NCBI GenBank assembly: GCA_963812475.1
Contig: CAWEVI010000050.1
Coordinates: forward strand, 62,001 to 126,000
Reading direction: 5' to 3'
Length of the DNA stretch: 64,000 nucleotides
Source of the DNA: JAMXLO01 sp963812475
GTDB lineage: Bacteria > Pseudomonadota > Alphaproteobacteria > Acetobacterales > Acetobacteraceae
The position numbers and the translations under genes are program-made. Shown in pieces: positions 1 through 8,092 of the stretch (position 1 is the first letter of the stretch; each line of letters starts with the position of its first letter). The notes below the pieces were generated by a model that did no database searches, was not told the DNA's origin, and saw only the letters and a list, made by a program, of their open reading frames with translations.

Positions 1-926
1 ACGTTCGCCTGCTCGAGCGGATAGGGCAGCGGACGCGACTTCACCGGAATCTTCGGCGCCAATTCAAGGAACTCCTCGGCATCGCGGCGCGTGAGATTGG
101 CGACCGAACGCAACACCCGTTCTCCCCACAGGATGTCGTAGGAGAAACTCGGGATTGGGCTCATGTGGATGCCGGCGCACACCACCGTTCCACCACGTTC
201 GACGGCCCGCAGCGCCGCGGGAACCAAGGGCCCAACAGGCGCGAAGATGATCGCCGCATCCAACCGTTCCGGCGGCGTCTGGTCGGAACCGCCGGTCCAG
301 ACCGCGCCAAGCTCGCGGGCGAATGTCTGTGCCTCGGTGTCGCCGGGGCTGGTGAAGGCGAACACGGCGCGGCCCTGCCAACGCGCCACCTGCGCAATGA
401 TATGCGCCGCTGCGCCAAAGCCGTAGAGACCGAGCCGGCGTGCCTCGCCGGCCATGCGCAGCGAGCGGTAGCCGATCAATCCGGCACACAACAGCGGCGC
501 CGCTTCCATGTCGGTGTAGCCGCCTGGCAGCGCGAAGCAGAAGCGCTGATCGGCCACGGTGTAATCGCCGTAGCCGCCGTCGATCTGGTAGCCGGTGAAG
601 CGAGCCTGTGCGCACAGATTCTCTTGCCCCGATCGGCAGAAATCGCAAATCCCACAGGTCCACCCCAGCCACGGCACGCCGACGCGATCGCCGATACGGA
701 ATCGCTCCACGTCCGCGCCCAGAGCCGCGACGCTGCCGACAATCTCATGGCCCGGAACCAGCGGCAGCTTCGGCTGGTCGAGTTCGCCATCCACCACATG
801 GAGGTCGGTCCGGCAAACGGCGCAGGCGTGCACGCGTATCAGGATTTGGCCCGCCCCGGGTGTGGGCACCGCGACGGCCGCCAGACGGAGCGGCTGCCGC
901 GGTTTATCGAGCAGCATGACGCGCAT
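1..926 (-). CDS. Zinc-dependent alcohol dehydrogenase, 3' end outside the window
   Basis: Medium-chain dehydrogenase/reductase family, expected to oxidise an alcohol or reduce an aldehyde with NAD(P)H in the cytoplasm. About 308 residues are visible from the ATG at 926 (MRVMLLDKP). The catalytic-zinc cysteine lies in HACAVCRTDLH, followed by GHEIVG and the four-cysteine structural-zinc loop (GWTCGICDFCRSGQENLC). The glycine-rich LGLYGFGAAAH segment begins the nucleotide-binding fold. The loop order matches the family of 'zinc-dependent alcohol dehydrogenase family protein'. It starts 9 bases after the M20 hydrolase and is the last visible member of a minus-strand operon. The C-terminus is cut by the window edge. 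The substrate is unknown. Confidence 0.88.
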   Translation of the reverse strand, partial: MRVMLLDKPRQPLRLAAVAVPTPGAGQILIRVHACAVCRTDLHVVDGELDQPKLPLVPGHEIVGSVAALGADVERFRIGDRVGVPWLGWTCGICDFCRSGQENLCAQARFTGYQIDGGYGDYTVADQRFCFALPGGYTDMEAAPLLCAGLIGYRSLRMAGEARRLGLYGFGAAAHIIAQVARWQGRAVFAFTSPGDTEAQTFARELGAVWTGGSDQTPPERLDAAIIFAPVGPLVPAALRAVERGGTVVCAGIHMSPIPSFSYDILWGERVLRSVANLTRRDAEEFLELAPKIPVKSRPLPYPLEQAN

Positions 927-935
927 GTGCCGATC

Positions 936-2162
936 CTATCCTGCCAGCTCCATGATCGCGCCCAGCAGTACCTGGGCTCCGCGTGCCACCTGCTCCTGCG
1001 TCGAATATTCGCGCGGATTGTGAGTGATACCGCCGACGCTGGGGACGAACAGCATCGCACTGGGGCACAGCGGCGCGATGAGAACCGAATCGTGACCGGC
1101 GGCCGCGATCATGTCGCGCGTTGCAAGTTGGCGCGCCGCAGCCTTTTGACGCAGCAGGTCGCCGATTGCCGAATCAAATACGATGGGCCCGAAAGTTGTG
1201 TAAGGATCGACGTCGATCCTGACCCGCCGACGCTTCGCGATGTCGTCCAGGATCTCGCGCAGTTCGCGCTCCATCGCGGCGGCCCGCTCGGCCTGCTCGT
1301 GCCGCACATCGCAGTGCAGCCAGGTGATGTTCGCCACGTTGCCGCGTGCATTGGGAAAATTCTCGATCCACGTGGCGGAAGCGCGGCCCGACGGTTCCGC
1401 GGCGAGAGCGATGCGTTCGACCGCGAGTATGATTTCCGCCGTCGCAGCCAGGCTGTCGCGCCGCCGATCCATCGTGGTCGGGCCGACATGGCTCGGTTCG
1501 CCGGTCACGGCAAGCTGGAAATAACGCGCGTGCATCGTGCCGGTGACGACGCCGATGTCGGCACCGGTCGCTTCCATCACGGGCCCTTGTTCGATGTGCG
1601 CCTCCAGCCAGCATCCCCAGCCGCGCGGCGACGGTGTCAGCGGACCCGCCTGGCCGCTCGCCTGAAGGGCCTCGTCCACGCGGATGCCCTCGTCGTCTCT
1701 GACGGCCAACGCGTCCTCCAGCACCATGTCGGCGGCGTGCACCCGACTGCCCATCATCGCCGGACGAAACCGGCTACCCTCCTCGTTGGTCCAGTTCACC
1801 AGTTCGAGCGGAGCGCGTGTGCGGATGCCTGCCTCATCAAGTGCCCGCATCACTTCCAGACCGGCAAGCACGCCGAACACGCCATCGAACCGCCCGCCGG
1901 TCGGCACCGTGTCGAGGTGGCTGCCAAACGCCACGGCATGCGCCGCCGCGTCCTTTCCCTCGCGGCGGAGGAACATGTTGCCGATGGCATCCTGCTCGAA
2001 GCGGAGGTTGAGCGGCCGGCACCATTCCATCAGCAGTGCGCGCGCCTGCGCATCCTCCGGCGAAAGTGCAAGGCGGCAACTGCCGCCTTCCGGCGTGGGT
2101 CCGATGCGCGCCATGTCCATGATCGATTGCCACAGCCGGTCTGAATTGATCGATGGCGTCAT
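936..2162 (-). CDS. M20-family amidohydrolase (allantoate amidohydrolase / N-carbamoyl-L-amino-acid hydrolase type)
   Basis: 408 residues, the usual length for the AllC/HyuC branch of the M20 metallopeptidase fold, which removes a carbamoyl or ureido group from N-carbamoyl amino acids or allantoate. Metal-site motifs are present: SHLDTVPTGGRFDG (H82, D84, D93) and WTNEEGSRF (E127, E128). MHARYFQLAVTGEPSHVGPT is the lid-domain signature of this branch. It lies 39 bases downstream of the serine hydrolase and 9 bases upstream of the alcohol dehydrogenase, so all are probably cotranscribed. The substrate cannot be read from sequence. No hydantoinase lies beside it; a hydantoin-racemase-like gene occurs far away at 51 kb. 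Confidence 0.87.
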   Translation of the reverse strand: MTPSINSDRLWQSIMDMARIGPTPEGGSCRLALSPEDAQARALLMEWCRPLNLRFEQDAIGNMFLRREGKDAAAHAVAFGSHLDTVPTGGRFDGVFGVLAGLEVMRALDEAGIRTRAPLELVNWTNEEGSRFRPAMMGSRVHAADMVLEDALAVRDDEGIRVDEALQASGQAGPLTPSPRGWGCWLEAHIEQGPVMEATGADIGVVTGTMHARYFQLAVTGEPSHVGPTTMDRRRDSLAATAEIILAVERIALAAEPSGRASATWIENFPNARGNVANITWLHCDVRHEQAERAAAMERELREILDDIAKRRRVRIDVDPYTTFGPIVFDSAIGDLLRQKAAARQLATRDMIAAAGHDSVLIAPLCPSAMLFVPSVGGITHNPREYSTQEQVARGAQVLLGAIMELAG

Positions 2163-2201
2163 GTGTCCTCCGACAACCTGGCCTGGCGTTTGGTACTCCC
2201 T

Positions 2202-3416
2202 TCAGTCAACGATTGCCTGATACGTCAACACGCGCAGTTCGCGACGGATCGGATACGTGGAGGACGGCATGAGCTGCGTCAGCATGACCACCGCCATGTC
2301 CTCGGCGGGATCGATCCAGAACGCGGTGCTGGCCGCACCGCCCCAGGCATACTCGCCCGCCGAGCCAAGTATCTGCGCCTTCGCAGGATCCAGCGTGACG
2401 GAGAAGCCAAGCCCAAAGCCGATGCCGTTGTACGATGATTCGGAAAATCGCGGCTGACCCATGTCCGCCATGTCGCCGCGCAGGTGGTTGGACGTCATCA
2501 GCTCGACCGTCTTGCGGCCGAGCAGCCGCTTGCCGTCAAATTCGCCCTTGTTCAACATCATGCGGCAGAAGCGCATGTAATCGCCGGCGGTGGACAGCAG
2601 GCCGCCGCCGCCCGAACAGATCTTCCGCTGCGCGCCAAAGATGCTTTTTTCCGGATCGTCGATCAGCATCAGCCGGCCATCCGCCGCACAGGTGTAGTTG
2701 GCCGCGAACCGGGCGGTCTTGTCCGCCGGCACATGGAAGTCGGTGTCGGTCATGCCAAGCGGTCCGGTCACACGCTCGCTCAGGAACTCATCGAACGGCT
2801 TGCCGGAGATCACCGCGACCAGATGACCCAGAACGTCGGTCGCGATGCTGTAGTTCCACTCGGCGCCGGGCTGCGCGATCAACGGAACATCGGCGGCAAG
2901 TTCGACCACTTCGGCCAGCGTCTTGTCGGAGGTCTGAAAATCGACGCCGCGATCACGGTATTGCGCATCGACGGGCGTGGCCTCCATGAACCCATAGGTC
3001 AGACCCGAGGTGTGGGTGAGCAGATCGCGAAAGGTGATGTCGCGTTCCGCCGGCACCGTCTCCAGCTTGCCGCGCATGCCGCCGACGGACACGCGCATGT
3101 CCTTGAAGCACGGCAGGAAGCGTGTGATCGGATCGTCGAGCTGAAAGCGACCTTCCTCATACAGCATCATGATCGCGGTCGAGGTCAGCGGCTTGGTCAT
3201 CGAGTAGAAGCGAAAGATCGTATCCGGCGCCAATCGCTTCTCGCGTTTGACGTCGGCCAGGCCACACGTATTGAAATGCACCAGCTTGCCGTGACGCAGG
3301 ACCATCGTGGTCAGACCGGGGAGTTTGCCATCGTCCACCAGACGCTGCGCCCAGCCGTTCACGCGTGCCAGCCGCTCGGACGAAAGGCCGACATCCTCAG
3401 GTTTCGCGTCCATCAC
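2202..3416 (-). CDS. Serine hydrolase, beta-lactamase-like (class C / family VIII esterase)
   Basis: 404 residues with the penicillin-binding-protein/class C beta-lactamase fold. The nucleophile motif is S72-M-T-K75 inside FYSMTKPLTS, and the second motif tyrosine is Y189 in GAEWNYSIATDVLG. No signal peptide is visible (it begins MMDAKPEDVGLS), so it is likely a cytoplasmic esterase or amidase rather than a periplasmic antibiotic-resistance enzyme. It sits 12 bases after the MFS gene and before the M20 hydrolase. This suggests that an imported ester or amide is cleaved here before further hydrolysis and oxidation. The real substrate is unknown. Confidence 0.85.
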   Translation of the reverse strand: MMDAKPEDVGLSSERLARVNGWAQRLVDDGKLPGLTTMVLRHGKLVHFNTCGLADVKREKRLAPDTIFRFYSMTKPLTSTAIMMLYEEGRFQLDDPITRFLPCFKDMRVSVGGMRGKLETVPAERDITFRDLLTHTSGLTYGFMEATPVDAQYRDRGVDFQTSDKTLAEVVELAADVPLIAQPGAEWNYSIATDVLGHLVAVISGKPFDEFLSERVTGPLGMTDTDFHVPADKTARFAANYTCAADGRLMLIDDPEKSIFGAQRKICSGGGGLLSTAGDYMRFCRMMLNKGEFDGKRLLGRKTVELMTSNHLRGDMADMGQPRFSESSYNGIGFGLGFSVTLDPAKAQILGSAGEYAWGGAASTAFWIDPAEDMAVVMLTQLMPSSTYPIRRELRVLTYQAIVD

Positions 3417-3428
3417 ATTTCCTTTCGT

Positions 3429-4641
3429 TCAGGCAGGCGCCGTTCGCCTGACCCCGCGCGTCAACAAGGCGACCGCGATGCAGAGATTGAGCAGGTTCCA
3501 CAGCGCGCCGTTGGCGAAGGCGGCACTGTAGGAGCCGGTGATATCGAAGATCATGCCGGATATCCAGCCACCGAATGCCATTCCGAACAAGGTGGCCATG
3601 ATCACCATTCCGAAACGCATGCCGGCCTCGCGCGCCGGAAGGTATTCCCGGATGATGATCGCGTAGCTCGGGATGATGCCGCCCTGAAACAGGCCGAACA
3701 GCGCCGAAATCACGTAGAGCGACGTGAGGCCGCTGAATCCGAGGTAGAGCAGCAGCGCCAGCATCTGCGCCGCGGAGCCCGCCAGCAGGGTCGGCAGTCC
3801 GCCGAAACGGTCGGCGAAGAAGCCGGAGCCGATGCGGCTGACAATGCCGAGGCCCAGCATCAGCGACAGCATTTGCGCGCCGCGCGACACGCCGTAGCCG
3901 AGATCGCTGCAATACGCGACGATGTGCACCTGTGGCATCGACATCGCGACACAGCAGGCGAAACCGGCAATCGACAGCAGCATCTGCAATGCGGTCGGCG
4001 ACAGGCCGAGCGTGGCCTGCATCTGCGTCGCACGCGGCGTGGCCGTGCCGAGTTGAAGAACGGGTGGCCTGCGGCGCAGCGCGAACGCAAGCGGGATCAT
4101 GGTGATGGCGCACAGCACGCCGATGCCGATATGAGTTTGCCGCCAGCCGACCGTCTGGACAAAATGCTGCACGATTGGCGGCCAGACGGTGCCTGCCAGA
4201 TAGTTGCCCGAAGCGGCGATCGCGACCGCGATGCCGCGACGGCGGGTGAACCAGAGCGATGTGTCGGCGACGATCGGACCGAACGTCGCGGCGCCGCCGA
4301 ACAGGCCGATCAGCAGCCCATGCGCCAGCGCGAACTGCCAGAGGCTGGTCGCATAGCCGGCGGCGACATAGCCGATGCTGAGCGCGACCGCTCCGATAAG
4401 GGCGGGCAACATCACGCCGAACCGGTCCGCCAGGCGGCCCATGAGCACGCCGCCCACGGCGAACCCGACCATCGTCAAGGTGTAAGGCAACGACGCTGCG
4501 GCGCGGTCGACGCCGAATTCCGCCTGGACCGCGGGCAGCACGACCACCACCGACCAAAGGCTGACGCCGCCGAGCGTGGAGATCAGTACCGGCTATGCCC
4601 AGACGCGCCCAGGCATAGGCGGACCCGGTTCCGGTTGTCAC
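3429..4641 (-). CDS. MFS transporter with an apparent one-base frameshift near its 5' end
   Basis: Twelve-helix major facilitator protein, presumed uptake carrier of the operon. The main frame is open from about 4587 down to 3429 and reads VLISTLGGVSLWSVVVVLPA then MFS helices with the GRLADRFG loop. Just upstream in this frame is an in-frame TAG. The missing N-terminus (VTTGTGSAYAWARLGIA) is readable in another frame, starting at a GTG at 4641 preceded by GAAGGA at 7-base spacing. The two frames join at about 4588-4592 if one base is removed. Either the deposited sequence has an indel error, the gene is recently inactivated, or translation starts internally (GTG at 4550), which would cut the first helix. 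Confidence 0.8.
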
Positions 4642-4822
4642 GATCGAACGTCCTTCCCTCACGGGCTGGTCGGGATCTCGAGCCTTCTATGCGAACGGCA
4701 CACCGCCGGTCGCCGGGACTTTGCGGCCGGACCAGTCGCACCTGAATTGCATACTCGCCACGATGCGGACCGAGAGGCGCAGAACCGACATATCAGGATT
4801 GAACGCGGTCGAGTTCGGCCCG

Positions 4823-5104
4823 TCAGACGGGGTCGGTCGATTGCATCGACTCCAGTTCCGCCTGAATTTCACCAAGCTGCGAGAGAACGCGCAGCGTCTC
4901 GGCCGCCTCGTCCTCGTCGATCCTGCTCATGGCAAACCCGACATGCAGCAACACCCAGTCTCCAAGGCAGGATTGTGGCGGATGCTCGTCGTCCACGATG
5001 CATACGATGTTCACCTGGCGTCGGACGCCCGCCACTTCGACGGTCGCGAGCATCGCCTCCTCATCGTCGATCCGCACGATCCGGGCTGGAATTCCAAGGC
5101 ACAT
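4823..5104 (-). CDS. hypC: HypC/HybG/HupF-family hydrogenase maturation chaperone, solitary
   Basis: 93 residues beginning MCLGIPARI; the N-terminal cysteine (C2) after Met is the residue that carries the Fe(CN)2CO intermediate in HypC proteins. The OB-fold body VEVAGVRRQVNI and LGDWVLLHVGFAMSRID match the family. The C-terminal tail (about residues 70-93) is acidic and helical. HypC normally works with HypD to assemble the [NiFe]-hydrogenase active site. No hypA, B, D, E, F or hydrogenase structural gene is found in the 64 kb, so here it is an orphan. It is transcribed away from the cellulose operon. Confidence 0.9.
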   Translation of the reverse strand: MCLGIPARIVRIDDEEAMLATVEVAGVRRQVNIVCIVDDEHPPQSCLGDWVLLHVGFAMSRIDEDEAAETLRVLSQLGEIQAELESMQSTDPV

Positions 5105-5487
5105 GCGGGCGGCTCCTCATCCGGTTCCATCTGGCGGCGGTCAGCCAGGCGGCGGCAATGATGGTCCTGACGGATGCGGTCGCGTATCCGGCGCGACCCG
5201 CTCTTGCGGGCCGCCAGCATATGCTCCCGCCGCGGTCGTGCCAATAAAGGTCGGGTTGCAGCCACGGGTCGATACAGCGCCGGCTTCTGTCAATGCACGC
5301 ACCCGAAAGGACTTTGTTCGCGTCGAGATATGCGATATCGCTTCATTTGCTTTGGATGGCGAATGGAGCCGGCGCGCGTGCAAGCCGTCGGGTGAAACCC
5401 GCCAAAGGGCCGGTGACCTAATTATGGAGCGGCAAATCCAAATGCCAAAATTTTGCACTTATTCCATAACCTGGGGATTCCGTCCGG
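5105..5487. promoter_or_regulatory. Intergenic region between hypC and the cellulose operon
   Basis: 383 bases without a gene, holding the promoters for divergent transcription. The right half is clearly more AT-rich than its surroundings. Visible elements are a small hairpin at 5389-5401 (CGGGT, loop GAA, ACCCG) followed by a CCAAAGGG segment, and an AT-rich palindrome at 5446-5455. No sigma-70 consensus is obvious. The hairpin does not match the c-di-GMP riboswitch consensus I know. Confidence 0.5.
5446..5455. promoter_or_regulatory. Palindrome CAAAATTTTG, possible operator
   Basis: A perfect 10-base palindrome 33 bases before the bcsZ start, within TGCCAAAATTTTGCA. Its location is right for a regulator site or part of a core promoter. 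The assignment is by position only. Confidence 0.25.
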
Positions 5488-6531
5488 ATGTTGCGCCGTT
5501 CGGTCCTGACCGCTGCGCTCGGCGGCGTGAGTGCAAACTGGCTCACGGCGGCGCGCGCCGATGTGCCAGTCAGTGAGGACTGGACAGATTTCAAGACGCG
5601 ATTTGTGTCCGAAGACGGCCGGGTTGTCGATAATGGCAATGACGGCGTGTCTCACAGCGAGGGCCAGGGATGGGGGCTGATCTTTGCTGTCGCATTTGAT
5701 GATCGCGCCTGTTTCGATCGCATCTATAACTGGACGAAACGGTCGCTGCGGCGTCCAAATGATGCGCTGCACATCTGGCGCTTCATCCCGACGAACCAGC
5801 CGTCGGAGCGCGACCTCAACAACGCGACCGATGGCGACATTTTCATTGCGGCCGCCCTCGCGCGGGCAGGCCGCCGTTGGGGACTGCCGGCTTATCTGCA
5901 CGAGTTTGCCGCGATCGCCCGCGACATCCTGTCACAACTCGTGCGCCCGGCCGGCACGCGGATCGTGCTGCTGCCTGGCCTGCAGGGCTTCGAGACCAAG
6001 GCTGCGATCATCATCAATCCTTCCTACTATGCGTTCCCCATGATCGCGGAGTTGGCGAAGCTGGTGCCTTCAGCGCAATGGGAGCGTCTGCAGCGGGACG
6101 GCGAGGCTCTGATCGATCGCGGCCGCTTTGGCAAATGGGAGTTGCCGCCGGACTGGCTACGCATCAGCAGAACCGACCTGACCCTGGCCCCTGCGTCCGG
6201 ATGGCCACCACGCTTTGGGTTCGACGCGATCCGGGTCCCGCTTTGGTACACTTGGCAAAATCGCCCGGTCGGGCGGCTGCAACGTGCGATGGATCGCTAT
6301 TGGTCTGCATTTCCTGACGATGCGTTTCCGGCCTGGGTGGACCTCGTCACGAACGAGACGGCGCCCTATCGGGCCACCATGGGTATTGCGGCTGTCGCGC
6401 AGGTCACTCGGGCGGCCATGGCGCTTCGAGAAAAGCCCGATCTGCCGCCTGTCACGAATGCCAAGATGTATTATGACGCTGCATTGATACTTTTGTCACG
6501 ACTTGCCTGGCAGGAAACCCATCAAGTTTGA
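5488..6531 (+). CDS. bcsZ: GH8 endo-beta-1,4-glucanase of the cellulose operon (CMCax/BcsZ)
   Basis: 347 residues. It starts with a twin-arginine-like export signal (MLRRSVLTAALGG...LTAARA, cleavage near residue 24) and acts in the periplasm or outside. The glycosyl hydrolase family 8 proton donor is E58 in SHSEGQGWG, and the conserved acidic segment NNATDGDIFIAAAL (D115/D117) follows. In cellulose producers this enzyme trims or releases glucan chains and is needed for normal fibril formation. Being first in the operon ahead of a CcpAx-like gene is the arrangement known from Komagataeibacter (cmcAx-ccpAx-bcsA...). ATG start at 5488. Confidence 0.93.
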   Translation: MLRRSVLTAALGGVSANWLTAARADVPVSEDWTDFKTRFVSEDGRVVDNGNDGVSHSEGQGWGLIFAVAFDDRACFDRIYNWTKRSLRRPNDALHIWRFIPTNQPSERDLNNATDGDIFIAAALARAGRRWGLPAYLHEFAAIARDILSQLVRPAGTRIVLLPGLQGFETKAAIIINPSYYAFPMIAELAKLVPSAQWERLQRDGEALIDRGRFGKWELPPDWLRISRTDLTLAPASGWPPRFGFDAIRVPLWYTWQNRPVGRLQRAMDRYWSAFPDDAFPAWVDLVTNETAPYRATMGIAAVAQVTRAAMALREKPDLPPVTNAKMYYDAALILLSRLAWQETHQV

Positions 6532-6707
6532 ATAAGTCCGATTTCACAAAGTGATCTCAGAGGTTGGTTGACGGAACCGCGTCAAGATTTATTTGCATTT
6601 GGGGAGATTTCCATTTACCGCGTTATTGGCGATCCTGTTGGAGTTGGCCCGAAAACTCGGGCGGCATCATTCAGCTTGCGGATCATCATTGCACAAAGGG
6701 GGCAGAT

Positions 6708-7187
6708 GTGGCCGCGACAAGCGACACGGATGTCGAGCGTGCCATCGCCGCGTTCGGTGCGCCGTCGATGGCTTATCGAACATTCCGGCCTGCGTCGCCA
6801 CCGCCGGATGCGCCTGCCGGGAGCGAGGGCACAGCGGCGGCGTTCCCGCTGCTGTTGGCCGCGTTACCCGGAACGGCCGGTATCCCGGGGCCGCTCCCGG
6901 CTTCCTCACCCTCGATGGTGAAGTCCGGCACAGGTGCTACGCCCCCTGCACAGAGTGCCGAGATCCTGCCATTGCCGGTGGCGGCGACGGGGACACGCGA
7001 CCCAGCATCTCCCATCTCAGGAAGTGCCTGGCGCGGCGCCGATCCCGCCCGGACGGCACCCGAACCAACGGTCCGCAGCACCCCGCTCGCCGTCGTGTTC
7101 CGCATGTTGCGCGCTGAACCGACCCGGCCGGAGCAGCCAGCACAGTCGCGACCTGGATTATTGCAGGATCTGTTCCGTCGCCTTTGA
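6708..7187 (+). CDS. CcpAx/BcsP-like cellulose-complementing protein (proline/alanine-rich)
   Basis: 159 residues from a GTG at 6708, chosen because AAGGGGG lies 5 bases upstream; the frame is also open further upstream without any good ribosome site. A short N-terminal block (VERAIAAFGAPSMAYRTFRP) and a C-terminal block (PLAVVFRMLR...GLLQDLFRRL) flank a low-complexity Pro/Ala/Ser linker. The two blocks and the linker resemble Komagataeibacter CcpAx, from memory, where the protein interacts with BcsD and helps to align the terminal complexes. Position between the GH8 gene and bcsQ/bcsA supports this. The linker makes homology hard to score. The fallback description is an unassigned cellulose-operon protein. 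Confidence 0.68.
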   Translation: MAATSDTDVERAIAAFGAPSMAYRTFRPASPPPDAPAGSEGTAAAFPLLLAALPGTAGIPGPLPASSPSMVKSGTGATPPAQSAEILPLPVAATGTRDPASPISGSAWRGADPARTAPEPTVRSTPLAVVFRMLRAEPTRPEQPAQSRPGLLQDLFRRL

Positions 7188-7264
7188 AAAATGGGCAGAT
7201 CTTATCACCCGACCGCAAGAGCCTTCATTGCCCGCTCGACAGGACCCGTGACGCAGTGTGACGC

Positions 7265-8092
7265 ATGGCTCTGATCTGCTTCGCCTCGCCCAAAGGTGGA
7301 GTTGGCAAGACCACGCTCGCTGCCAACGTCGCCAGTGGCCTGTCGCGAGCGGGCCAGAAGGTGATAGCGCTTGATCTCGATCCGCAGAACACCCTTCGGC
7401 TGCACTTCGGTGTCGCATTGGGCGACAAGAGGGGCTTTACCAACGGGTTGATCCAGCAATCGGACTGGCGCGCGTCATTGCATCAGACCGCGAGTGGCGT
7501 CGCGCTGCTCGCGTACGGCTCGACCGACATGCCAAGTGCGATGGCGCTCGCTGCGACCGTTACACAGTGCCCCGCACTGCTGCACCGCCCGGTCCGCGAG
7601 ATGCTGGCAAATCCGCAGATCTGTCTGGTCGTGGACACCGCGCCGGGGCCGTCGCCGTTGCTGGCCGCCCTGCTGCCGATGACCGATCTGCTGCTTACGG
7701 TACTTCAGGTGGATGCCACGTCGGTGTCGCTGATCCCCGCCCTCGAGAGTGGCGTCATCTACGGTGCCGCCAACAACGACCGCGATTCGGCGCAACGTGC
7801 CAATCAGGGCTTCATCCTGAACCAGTTCGACCCGCGAACCCGTCTGGGCGGTGCCATCGCCGAAGCCGCATCCAATCACCTCGGCACGCGTCTGCTCGGC
7901 ATCGTCTATCGGGACGAGCACGTGGCCGAGGCGGTGGCGGCGCAAAAGGTGCTGGCGGAATATGCGCCCGCTGCCAAGGCGACGCAGGATATCGGCGCGA
8001 TCACCCGGGCTATTCTCGGCCGCCTTGTGCAATCGCAGCCGGCCGCGGCCGGCCGGCCCGCCGAAGGCTGGATGTCGCGGTTCCGGGCATGA
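7265..8092 (+). CDS. bcsQ: ParA/MinD-like ATPase of the cellulose operon (BcsQ/YhjQ)
   Basis: 275 residues with a deviant Walker A motif at the N-terminus (KGGVGKTT, residues 10-17), the LDLDPQNTLRLHFG segment, and a Walker B/switch region (CLVVDTAPGPSPLL). Members of this family act at the cytoplasmic membrane, and in enterobacteria BcsQ localises cellulose synthesis at the pole and binds BcsR. Its stop codon overlaps the start of bcsAB (ATGA), implying translational coupling. The well-known Komagataeibacter operons lack this gene, so the operon mixes features of two types. A VSLIPALESGVIYGAAN segment fits BcsQ better than chromosome-partition ParA. Confidence 0.9.
   Translation: MALICFASPKGGVGKTTLAANVASGLSRAGQKVIALDLDPQNTLRLHFGVALGDKRGFTNGLIQQSDWRASLHQTASGVALLAYGSTDMPSAMALAATVTQCPALLHRPVREMLANPQICLVVDTAPGPSPLLAALLPMTDLLLTVLQVDATSVSLIPALESGVIYGAANNDRDSAQRANQGFILNQFDPRTRLGGAIAEAASNHLGTRLLGIVYRDEHVAEAVAAQKVLAEYAPAAKATQDIGAITRAILGRLVQSQPAAAGRPAEGWMSRFRA

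Noticed and set aside
2484..4745. Very long plus-strand open frame opposite the serine hydrolase and MFS genes
   Set aside because: It is the antisense of genes with clear catalytic and membrane motifs; product is His/Arg/Gln-rich without domains.
5381..5430. Possible c-di-GMP riboswitch before bcsZ
   Set aside because: The hairpin lacks the conserved GEMM core sequence and tetraloop receptor; kept only as an unnamed hairpin.
7567..8088. Upstream extension of the BcsAB frame within bcsQ
   Set aside because: Translation is Arg/Gly-rich shadow of bcsQ; the ATG at 8089 overlapping the bcsQ stop is the natural start.
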